NCBI RefSeq assembly: GCF_004297125.1
Contig: NZ_SCVD01000025.1
Span: 124,001-188,000 of the forward strand
Source: Phenylobacterium sp.
Lineage (GTDB): Bacteria; Pseudomonadota; Alphaproteobacteria; Caulobacterales; Caulobacteraceae
Reading direction: 5' to 3'
DNA: 64,000 nucleotides
Part shown: positions 57,535 through 64,000 of the stretch, one piece after another
Position numbering within the stretch: position 1 is the first letter of the stretch
Layout of the letters: each line of letters begins with the position of its first letter
Translations under genes and position numbers: made by a program
The notes under the pieces: generated by a model
Told to the model about the DNA's origin: nothing
What the model saw: only the letters and a program-made list of their open reading frames with translations
The model's database searches: none

Positions 57535-59838
57535 ATGGCCCGATCCAAGATGCCGAAGTCCACACGCTTTGCCAAAGGCGTGCCCGACCGCGAAACCCTC
57601 CTGAAGTTCATCCGCGAGAGCGGCGAGACCGACAAGGCCGCCATCGCCCGCGCCTTCGGCCTGAAGGGTGAGGACCGCCGCGTCGTGCGCAGCCTGCTGC
57701 AGACGCTGGAAGCCGAGGGCCTGCTGGGCAAGCGCGGCCGCAAGGGCGTCGCCGCGGCGGGAGCCCTGCCCGAGGTCGGCGTGGCCGACGTGGTCGAGCG
57801 CTCGACCGACGGCGACCTGCTGGTGAAGCTGACAAAAGGCGACGACGCCCCGCTCGTGCCGCTGGCCCCCGGCGGCGACGCCAAGGGCGGCGCGCCGGGC
57901 ATGGGCGACCGCCTGCTGGTGCGGTTCGTGACGCTGGAGAGCGGCGAGACCGAGGCCCGGTTGATCAAGCGGCTGGGCCAGAGCGCGCACCGCATCCTGG
58001 GCGTGGTGCGCAAGTCGAACCGGGAGGTCCGCGTCGAGCCCGTCGACCGCAAGACCAAGGACACCCTGCTGCTGCCGCAGGGCGAGAACGTCCGCGACGG
58101 CGACCTGGTGCTGGCGCAGATCGAGAGCCACGGCAGCCGCTACGGCCCCAAGCACGGCAAGCTGCTGGAGATCGTCGGCCGCGAGGACGAGCCCCGCGCC
58201 TATTCGCTGATCGCCATCCACACCCACGGCATCCCCATGGGCTTCCCGGAGGGCGCCGAAGCCGAGGCCGAGGCGGCCGAGCCGCCGACGCTCAGCGGGC
58301 GCGAGGACCTGCGCGACGTCCCGCTGATCACCATCGACCCGATGGACGCCCGCGACCATGACGATGCGGTCTATGCGGAGCCCGACACCGACCCGAAGAA
58401 CCCCGGCGGCTGGATCTGCTGGGTCGCCATCGCCGACGTGGCGGCCTACGTCCGTCCGGGCTCAGAACTGGACCGCACCGCCCGCGACAAGGGCAACAGC
58501 GTCTATTTCCCCGACCGGGTGGAGCCGATGCTGCCCGAACGGCTCTCCAACGGCCTCTGCAGCCTGCGGGAGGGCGAGAACCGCGCCACCATGGCCGTGC
58601 GCATGGTCTTCGGCGCCGACGGCCGCAAGCGCAGCCACAAGTTCGTCCGCGGACTGATGCGTTCGGCCGCCAAGCTGTCGTACGAGCAGGCCCAGGCCGC
58701 CATCGACGGGACGCCCGACGACAAGACCGGCCCGCTGCTGGAAGCGGTGCTGAAGCCGCTGTGGGCCGCCTATGCCTGCATGAAGAAGGGCCGCGACGCC
58801 CGCTCGCCCCTGGCCATCGAGAGCCTGGAGCGGAAGATCGCCTTCAACACCGAGGGCGAGATCGCCCAGATCACACCGCGCGCCAGCCTGGAGGCGCACA
58901 AGCTGATCGAAGAGTTCATGATCCAGGCGAACGTCAGCGCCGCCGAGACCCTGGAGCAGAAGAAGACCCCGCTGATCTACCGCATCCACGACCAGCCCAG
59001 CCCCGAGAAGATCGCCGCCCTGGTGGACTTCCTGGGCACGCTGGGCCTGCCCTGGACCAAGGGCGAGGCGCCGCGCACCGAACGGTTCAACAAGCTGCTG
59101 CTCGAGACCCGCGAGGGGCCGCACGCCGACATCGTCAACGAGGTGGTCCTGCGCACCCAGATGCAGGCGGTCTATTCCACTGAGAACATCGGCCACTACG
59201 GCCTGAACCTGGCCAAGTACGCCCACTTCACTTCGCCGATCCGCCGCTACGCCGACCTGATCGTCCACCGGGCGCTGGTGACGGGGCTGGGGCTGGGGAG
59301 CGACGGGCTGTCGGACTGGGACATCTCGAAGATGAAGGACACGGCCGAGCTGATCACCCACGCCGAGCGCCGGGCCATGGCGGCCGAGCGCGACGCCACC
59401 GACCGCTACGTCGCCGCCTTCCTGGCCGACCGGGTGGGCGCGACGTTCGAGGGCCGGATCACCGGCGTCACCCGCTTCGGCCTGTTCGTGCGGCTGGCCG
59501 AGACCGGGGCGGACGGGCTGGTGCCGGTGTCCAAGCTGGGCGGCGAGTTCTTCATCCACGACGACCGCTCCCACGCCCTTGTGGGGGAGCGCTCCGGCGC
59601 GCGGTGGCCGCTGGGCATGACGGTGGAGGTGCGGCTGGAGGAGGCCACACCGATCACCGGCGGCCTGCTGTTCCACATGCTGAGCGAGCCCGCGCCGCCG
59701 GACCGGACGGCCCCTCGCCCCCGCCTGGGCATGCGCGCCCGCGGCGACCGGCGGCCCGGCGGCAAGCCGCCCACCGGGCGGCCGCCGGGCATCCGCACCG
59801 GCCGCAAGCAGAAGATGGGCGGCAAGAAGCGGCGGTAG
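57535..59838 (+). CDS. rnr: Ribonuclease R
   Basis: The 767-residue protein has an N-terminal helix-turn-helix region (about 20-70), cold-shock domains, the RNB catalytic centre ITIDPMDARDHDDAVYAE and DKGNSVYFPDRVEPMLPERL, YAHFTSPIRRYADLIVHRAL, and an S1 domain (about 635-715, FEGRITGVTRFGLFVRL). A Lys/Arg/Gly-rich tail follows. It is a processive 3'-5' exoribonuclease. The start could be ATG 57535 or 57550. It is divergent from the reductase gene and 58 nt upstream of the Nudix gene. Confidence 0.96.
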   Translation: MARSKMPKSTRFAKGVPDRETLLKFIRESGETDKAAIARAFGLKGEDRRVVRSLLQTLEAEGLLGKRGRKGVAAAGALPEVGVADVVERSTDGDLLVKLTKGDDAPLVPLAPGGDAKGGAPGMGDRLLVRFVTLESGETEARLIKRLGQSAHRILGVVRKSNREVRVEPVDRKTKDTLLLPQGENVRDGDLVLAQIESHGSRYGPKHGKLLEIVGREDEPRAYSLIAIHTHGIPMGFPEGAEAEAEAAEPPTLSGREDLRDVPLITIDPMDARDHDDAVYAEPDTDPKNPGGWICWVAIADVAAYVRPGSELDRTARDKGNSVYFPDRVEPMLPERLSNGLCSLREGENRATMAVRMVFGADGRKRSHKFVRGLMRSAAKLSYEQAQAAIDGTPDDKTGPLLEAVLKPLWAAYACMKKGRDARSPLAIESLERKIAFNTEGEIAQITPRASLEAHKLIEEFMIQANVSAAETLEQKKTPLIYRIHDQPSPEKIAALVDFLGTLGLPWTKGEAPRTERFNKLLLETREGPHADIVNEVVLRTQMQAVYSTENIGHYGLNLAKYAHFTSPIRRYADLIVHRALVTGLGLGSDGLSDWDISKMKDTAELITHAERRAMAAERDATDRYVAAFLADRVGATFEGRITGVTRFGLFVRLAETGADGLVPVSKLGGEFFIHDDRSHALVGERSGARWPLGMTVEVRLEEATPITGGLLFHMLSEPAPPDRTAPRPRLGMRARGDRRPGGKPPTGRPPGIRTGRKQKMGGKKRR

Positions 59839-59896
59839 CGGCCTTCCGCCACGGCGCCCTTCCCTCGGCCTGTCGCGACGCCATACAGTTGTTCGC

Positions 59897-60619
59897 ATGA
59901 GTGAAGCCGAACCCCCGAAAGCCCAGGACGGGGTCCACAAGCCCGAGGGTCCGCCGCGCGTCCCCGGACAGCGCGCCGTGCGGCCCAAGAACGCGGCCAC
60001 GGTGATGATCATCCGCCGCGACGCGAAGAAGCCGCGGGTGCTGATGGGCAAGCGCCACGGCGGCCACAGCTTCATGCCCGACCGCTGGGTCTTCCCCGGC
60101 GGCCGGATCGACCGTGCCGACTACCGCGCCCCCTTCGCCACCGATCTGCGCGCCGACGTGGGCGGCCTGTTCGACCGCTATCTGCCCGCCGGACGCGGTC
60201 GCGCGCTGGCCCTGGCCGCCATTCGGGAAACCTGGGAGGAAGCCGGCCTGCTGCTGGCCAAGCCCGGCCAGGCGCGCGCCACGGGCCCCTGGAAGACCTT
60301 CGCCGCCCAGGGCGTCCTGCCCGACCTCGAGGCCCTGGACGTGATTGCGCGCGCCATCACCCCACCGGCGGTGGGCAAGCGTTTCGACACCTGGTTCCTG
60401 CTGGCCGACGCCGAGCGCCTGACCAGCCTGGAGCGCCAGCCCGACTGCGGCGAGCTGGAAGAGATCGACTGGATCGACTTCGACGACGCGATGGGACTGC
60501 CGCTGCCGGCCGTGACACGCATGATGATCAAGGAAGCCGTGGCGCGCATGGAGGACCCCGGACGCCCGAAGCCCTTCCTGCGCTACAAGGACAAGGGCAT
60601 GCGGCCGACGGCGCTGTAG
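59897..60619 (+). CDS. Nudix hydrolase
   Basis: The 240-residue protein has a degenerate-spaced Nudix box: FPGGRIDRAD, then after an insert of about 35 residues AIRETWEEAGLLLAKPG with the REUxEE core intact. The long insert between the Gly and the REUxEE core is characteristic of the larger CoA/NADH-type Nudix proteins of Alphaproteobacteria. The substrate is unknown. It lies between rnr and rpmG. Confidence 0.88.
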   Translation: MSEAEPPKAQDGVHKPEGPPRVPGQRAVRPKNAATVMIIRRDAKKPRVLMGKRHGGHSFMPDRWVFPGGRIDRADYRAPFATDLRADVGGLFDRYLPAGRGRALALAAIRETWEEAGLLLAKPGQARATGPWKTFAAQGVLPDLEALDVIARAITPPAVGKRFDTWFLLADAERLTSLERQPDCGELEEIDWIDFDDAMGLPLPAVTRMMIKEAVARMEDPGRPKPFLRYKDKGMRPTAL

Positions 60620-60622
60620 CGC

Positions 60623-60650
60623 CCCTTCTAAGCGCCCTCTTCTAAGCGCC
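60623..60650. repeat. Tandem 14-bp repeat upstream of the rpmG promoter
   Basis: Two adjacent 14-bp units (60623-60636, 60637-60650) share TTCTAAGCGCC and differ at one position. They sit just upstream of the -35 element at 60652. Confidence 0.7.
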
Positions 60651-60651
60651 A

Positions 60652-60679
60652 TTGACTTCCGGCCGCGGATTCGTATTTT
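60652..60679 (+). promoter_or_regulatory. Sigma-70 promoter of rpmG
   Basis: TTGACT (60652-60657), 16 nt, TATTTT (60674-60679) is a good housekeeping promoter, about 55 nt upstream of the rpmG start codon. Confidence 0.65.
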
Positions 60680-60740
60680 CCGCGCCTCCTGAATACCCGC
60701 CGGCGGTGCGATCCCGCTTGGCCCCGCAAGGACAACACCC

Positions 60741-60908
60741 ATGGCGAAGCCCGCCTCAATCAAGATCCGCCTCAATTCGTCGGCGGACACCGGCTTCTTC
60801 TACGTGGCCAAGAAGAACGCCCGCACCAAGACCGAGAAGATGGTCGTGCGGAAGTACGACCCCGTCGTGCGCAAGCACGTCGAGTTCAAGGAAGGCAAGA
60901 TCAAGTAG
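60741..60908 (+). CDS. rpmG: Ribosomal protein bL33
   Basis: A 55-codon frame encodes a small, basic protein starting MAKPASIKIRLNSSADTGFF, with YVAKKNARTKTEKMVVRKYD and ending FKEGKIK. This is bL33 of the type without the zinc-binding cysteines, part of the large ribosomal subunit. AAGGAC precedes the ATG by about 8 nt. A sigma-70 promoter lies upstream and a strong terminator downstream, so it is a monocistronic unit. Confidence 0.97.
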   Translation: MAKPASIKIRLNSSADTGFFYVAKKNARTKTEKMVVRKYDPVVRKHVEFKEGKIK

Positions 60909-60938
60909 GCTGGCGACGCCTCTGATTTTGTTGGCAAG

Positions 60939-60964
60939 CGCCCGGCCTCACCGCCGGGCGTTTT
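60939..60964 (+). terminator. Rho-independent terminator of rpmG
   Basis: CGCCCGGC (60939-60946) pairs with GCCGGGCG (60953-60960) around a six-base loop, followed by TTTT. It lies 30 nt after the rpmG stop. Confidence 0.85.
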
Positions 60965-60982
60965 GCGTTGCGGAGCCCAGGG

Positions 60983-61714
60983 ATGCCCCTCACCACCGAA
61001 CAGGCCCGCGCCTACGCCCGTGATGGCGTCGTGCGCCTGTCCGGACTGATCCCCACCCCTGACATCGAGACAATGCGCAACGCCGTCTGGCGCAAGCTGG
61101 ATGCGCGGCCGGAGCGCGCGGCGCGCCCGTCGAAGCTCACGGCGCGCGAGGGCGAGTTCGACGCCATCGGCAGTCCCGCCATCCGCGCCCTGCTGGACAG
61201 CCTCCTGGGCGAGTGGGACGAGCCTGTGCGATGGGGCCTGCCGCTGGTGGCCTTCCATACGGGCGAGGAGGCCTGGGACGTGCCGCACCGGAACTGGCAC
61301 GTCGATCTCGGCGGTCTGCCCGGGGAATATTCCCTCGCGCGGTTCTTCGTGATCCTGGAGCCATCGCGGCCGGGCGGCGGCGGCACGGGCTATGTCGCTG
61401 GCTCGCACCGGTTGTTCACGGCCATCGCCGAGCGTGAGGGCCGCCTTCGCTCGTCGGCCGAGGCGCGCCGAAGGTTGATCGCGCACGCGCCCTGGTTCGG
61501 CGAGTTGTCGTCCACACGCCCCGGCGAGGACCGCATCCAGCGCTTCATGCGTGACGGCGCCGAGGTGGGCGGGGTCGAGGTCCGCGTCTGCGAGATGCTG
61601 GGCGAGCCGGGCGACGTGATCCTGATGCATCCGCTGATGCTGCACGCGCCCATGCCCAACGTGCTGTCGACGCCACGCATGATGCTGACGCAGTTCGTTT
61701 ACGGGCGGCCTTAG
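60983..61714 (+). CDS. Phytanoyl-CoA dioxygenase (PhyH)-family protein
   Basis: ATG 60983 lies 18 nt after the rpmG terminator; the ribosome-binding site is weak. The 243-residue protein has the PhyH N-terminus FxxDGVVRLSGLIPTPDIET-like text, the iron-binding HVDL in NWHVDLGGLPGE, the distal His in MHPLMLHAPMPN and the 2-oxoglutarate Arg in STPRMMLTQF. The Fe(II)/2-oxoglutarate site looks complete, so a hydroxylase is expected. Substrate unknown. It converges on pleD with only 6 nt between the stops. Confidence 0.85.
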   Translation: MPLTTEQARAYARDGVVRLSGLIPTPDIETMRNAVWRKLDARPERAARPSKLTAREGEFDAIGSPAIRALLDSLLGEWDEPVRWGLPLVAFHTGEEAWDVPHRNWHVDLGGLPGEYSLARFFVILEPSRPGGGGTGYVAGSHRLFTAIAEREGRLRSSAEARRRLIAHAPWFGELSSTRPGEDRIQRFMRDGAEVGGVEVRVCEMLGEPGDVILMHPLMLHAPMPNVLSTPRMMLTQFVYGRP

Positions 61715-61720
61715 GCGACC

Positions 61721-63085
61721 TCAGGCCGCCCTGGCGATGACCCGGTTGCGGCCGCGGGACTTGGCCTCGTAGACGGCCTCGTCGGCGCGCTTCAGGAGCG
61801 CGGTGGGCGTGTCCTCAGCGCCAGCGCTGCAGGCGACGCCGATGGAGATGGTCACCGACAGCAGTTCCTGGCCGCCCATCACACGGAACGGCGCGCCGGC
61901 GGCGTGCAGCCGGATGCGCTCGGCGATCCGCCTGGCGTCCTCGAGCTCGGTGTCCGGCATGACCACCACGAACTCCTCGCCGCCGAGGCGCACCGGAAGG
62001 TCGATGGCGCGGACGTTGGAAGCCAGGCGCACCGCGAACTCGGCAAGCACTTCGTCGCCCACGTCGTGGCCGAAGCTGTCGTTGACCTTCTTGAAGTGGT
62101 CGATGTCGATGACCAGCAGGGAGACGGGTTCGCCGCCCTGGTTGGCGCGGCGCATCAGCGCCTCGAGCTGGCCGGCCATGTAGCGGCGGTTGTGCAGGCC
62201 GGTGAGCTGGTCGGTGACGGCCAGCTCCAGCGAATGGTCCAGGTTCGAGCGCAGGTAGTCGGTGTAGCGCTTGCGGCGGATCTGGGTGCGCACGCGGGCG
62301 GCCAGCTCGCCCGGATCGATCGGGCGGGCCAGGATGTCGTTGACCCCGATCTCCAGCGCCTTGACCGCCTTCTGGCGCTCGTCGAAGTCGGCGATGGCCA
62401 GGATCGGCAGGCTGCGGGTCGCCTCGTCGGAGCGAAGCTGGGCGGCGAAACGCAGGCCGTCGAAGGCCTTGGCGTTGGCGTTGACGATCACCAGATCGAC
62501 CGGCCCGCGGGCGGTCAACACCGCCTTGTAGGCCTCGGTCTCGACCACGGGGCGGTGCTCGACGGAAAGCTCGGCGGCCACGCGCTCGGCCTGGCGGACA
62601 TTGTCGTCCACGATGAGGATGCGGCCGCCCGAGCCGCCGAGGCGCGACGCGGCGCCGGCGATCACGCCCATGCGGCGGCCAGAGGCCTCGCGGGCCCGCA
62701 GCTCGTCGATCACGGCCTTCAGGCGCACCAGGCTGCGCACGCGGGCGAACAGCATGACGTCGTCGATGGGCTTGGTCAGGAAATCGTCGGCGCCGGCCTC
62801 AAGCCCGGCCACGCGGTCGGCGCGGCCGTCCAGGGCGGTGACCAACACCACGGGCACGTGACGGGTGGCCGGATCGTCCTTGAGGCGGCGGCAGACCTGG
62901 AAGCCGTCCATGCCGGGCATCATCACGTCCAGCAGGACGATGTCGGGCAGTTCCGACGCGGCGATGGCGAGCGCGGTCGGCCCGTCGCCCGCGGTCAGGA
63001 CATCGTAGTACTCCGCCGAGAGCTTGGCCTCGAGCAGGCGCACGTTCGATTCGATGTCGTCGACGACCAGGATGCGCGCTGACAT
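61721..63085 (-). CDS. pleD: Diguanylate cyclase response regulator PleD
   Basis: Start at ATG 63085, 2 nt after the divK stop; the longer frame is not needed. The 454-residue protein has receiver 1 with Asp53 (IVLLDVMMPGMDGF), a degenerate receiver 2 (about 155-280, GGRILIVDDNVRQAERV), and the GGDEF domain with RLGGEEFVVVMPDT and the product-inhibition site RAID five residues before it. In Caulobacter PleD is phosphorylated by PleC/DivJ, dimerises through the receivers and makes c-di-GMP at the stalked pole to drive the swarmer-to-stalked change. Confidence 0.97.
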   Translation of the reverse strand: MSARILVVDDIESNVRLLEAKLSAEYYDVLTAGDGPTALAIAASELPDIVLLDVMMPGMDGFQVCRRLKDDPATRHVPVVLVTALDGRADRVAGLEAGADDFLTKPIDDVMLFARVRSLVRLKAVIDELRAREASGRRMGVIAGAASRLGGSGGRILIVDDNVRQAERVAAELSVEHRPVVETEAYKAVLTARGPVDLVIVNANAKAFDGLRFAAQLRSDEATRSLPILAIADFDERQKAVKALEIGVNDILARPIDPGELAARVRTQIRRKRYTDYLRSNLDHSLELAVTDQLTGLHNRRYMAGQLEALMRRANQGGEPVSLLVIDIDHFKKVNDSFGHDVGDEVLAEFAVRLASNVRAIDLPVRLGGEEFVVVMPDTELEDARRIAERIRLHAAGAPFRVMGGQELLSVTISIGVACSAGAEDTPTALLKRADEAVYEAKSRGRNRVIARAA

Positions 63086-63087
63086 GA

Positions 63088-63453
63088 CTAGTTCAGCAGG
63101 CGCTTGATGGTTTCGAGGAAGTGGCTGACCGAGATCGGCTTTGAGATGTAGGCCTCGCAGCCGCCCTCCCGGATCCGTTCCTCGTCGCCCTTCATGGCGA
63201 AGGCGGTGACGGCCACGACCGGGATATGCGCCAGGTCGTCGTCTTCCTTCAGCCACTTGGTGACCTCGAGTCCCGAGATCTCCGGCAGCTGGATATCCAT
63301 CAGGATCAAGTCGGGGCGATGTTCGCGGGCAAGCGACAGCGCAGCCAGACCCTCGCGGGTCTCCAGGGTCTCATACCCTTGGGCTTCGAGCAGATCATGA
63401 AATAGCTTCATGTTCAGCTCGTTATCCTCGACGATGAGGACCTTCTTGGCCAT
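63088..63453 (-). CDS. divK: Single-domain response regulator DivK
   Basis: ATG 63453 is the start. The 121-residue receiver starts MAKKVLIVEDNELNMKLFHD with Asp53 in LILMDIQLPEISGLEVT and Lys in AYISKPISVSHFLE. It matches Caulobacter DivK nearly throughout but ends at LLN, about four residues earlier. DivK controls the DivJ/PleC/DivL/CckA circuit and so CtrA activity. It forms an operon with pleD. Confidence 0.96.
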   Translation of the reverse strand: MAKKVLIVEDNELNMKLFHDLLEAQGYETLETREGLAALSLAREHRPDLILMDIQLPEISGLEVTKWLKEDDDLAHIPVVAVTAFAMKGDEERIREGGCEAYISKPISVSHFLETIKRLLN

Positions 63454-63559
63454 TGAGGACCCGACTGTTGGAGGCACGGCCGATGCTCGGCCCACCCCAC
63501 CCTTCCGGAGCTTATCGGGCCGCATATCCTTAAACTTCGTTATCCGCGCTGGAACACCG

Positions 63560-64000
63560 TTGGCCGAGCCTCCGCATATCGTCGCACCCAGCCTCGCTTC
63601 CCTGGGCCTTTCCCACGAGCGGCCGCTGGTGCTGGTGGACGTGGACGAGGTGCTGGGCCTGTTCATGCAGGGCTTCGGCGATTTCCTAGCCGGCCGCGGG
63701 CTGGAGATGCGAATCGACCGGTTCGCCCTCTTCCAGAACATCTACCGGCCAGGCGCGACCGAGCATCTGGACATCGCCGAGGGCAAGAAGCTGTTCGACG
63801 CCTTTTTCGCGGGTCATTGCCATGAGATCGAGCCCGCGCCGGGCGGGATCGAGGCTCTGAACCGCCTGGCCGGATCGGCGGAAATCCTCATCCTCTCGAA
63901 CGCGCCGGCCGAGGCCGAGCGCCTGCGGACGCAGTGGCTGCGCAAGCATGGCCTGTCGCATCCGCTGATCCTGAACTCGGGCCCCAAGGGGCCGATCGCG
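63560..64000 (+). CDS. HAD-superfamily hydrolase, 3' end outside the window
   Basis: The frame is open from TTG 63560 to the window end (147 codons). It has LVLVDVDEVLGLFMQGFGDF, the DxD nucleophile loop of HAD phosphatases, and LILSNAPAEAERLR with the motif II Ser. The start is uncertain; a GTG at 63632 would remove the first residues and keep the HAD motif close to the start. GGA lies 5 nt before the TTG. It is divergent from divK with 106 bp between. The substrate is unknown. Confidence 0.75.
   Translation, partial: MAEPPHIVAPSLASLGLSHERPLVLVDVDEVLGLFMQGFGDFLAGRGLEMRIDRFALFQNIYRPGATEHLDIAEGKKLFDAFFAGHCHEIEPAPGGIEALNRLAGSAEILILSNAPAEAERLRTQWLRKHGLSHPLILNSGPKGPIA

Noticed and set aside
63520..63545. 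Possible CtrA box upstream of divK (TTAAACTTCGTTATC)
   Set aside because: The second half is TATC instead of TTAA; on the other strand the spacing is 6 rather than 7. Too weak to call.
1..64000. CRISPR array
   Set aside because: No series of regularly spaced direct repeats longer than two units was seen; the direct repeats noted are isolated pairs.

Overview
The window is GC-rich chromosomal DNA from an alphaproteobacterium of the order Caulobacterales, most likely Phenylobacterium or Caulobacter. The best evidence is the divK-pleD operon at the right end: PleD has the Caulobacter length of 454 residues with phospho-acceptor Asp53, a GGEEF motif and an RAID inhibitory site, and DivK also has Asp53. 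An EcfG/NepR-type general stress response locus, alphaproteobacterial-style PyrC and GatCAB, and two EcfG promoter matches agree with this. All identifications come from reading motifs and architecture; no database search was run.

Layout. (1) 1-9500 is the right end of an integrated island with lower and more uneven GC than its surroundings. It holds a DNA adenine methyltransferase (5' end outside the window), an SF1 helicase with an N-terminal RelE/ParE-like domain, a convergent pair made of an Hsp70/actin-fold ATPase and a helical partner, and a tyrosine integrase at the border. The combination looks like a defence or conflict system. (2) 9600-18200 is ordinary chromosome: TetR regulator, two RNA methyltransferases, an AhpD-like protein, HrpB helicase and an amino-acid permease. 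(3) 18200-24700 carries a hydrolase, an OmpR/EnvZ-type two-component pair and a MacAB-like efflux system whose adaptor contains an inserted helical module. (4) 24700-28500 is a stress module: KGG protein, a fused ergothioneine enzyme (EgtB-EgtD), an EcfG-type sigma factor, a convergent NepR-like small gene and a small hydrophilic protein. A perfect bidirectional EcfG promoter lies between egtBD and the sigma gene, and a second drives the hydrophilic protein. (5) 28500-40500 holds a TPR/glycosyltransferase-like protein, kynureninase, a serralysin-type protease, an acyl-CoA synthetase, an MFS exporter, a GST, a Baeyer-Villiger-type monooxygenase, tRNA-Ser(GCU) and several small proteins. (6) 40500-64000 is mostly core: RcnB-like protein, gatB, gatA-gatC, ruvX, pyrB with a catalytically degenerate pyrC, a CheW/chemoreceptor pair, plsY-dprA-topA, a maleylacetate-reductase-like enzyme, rnr, a Nudix hydrolase, rpmG, a PhyH dioxygenase, divK-pleD and a partial HAD hydrolase.

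The parts that appear to work together are the island's methyltransferase-helicase-Hsp70 set, the stress-sigma/ergothioneine module, the two-component/efflux block, and the divK-pleD cell-cycle pair. A family of GC-rich palindromic repeats beginning GCTCCTCCCC or TTACCTCCCC sits in at least three convergent gene junctions.
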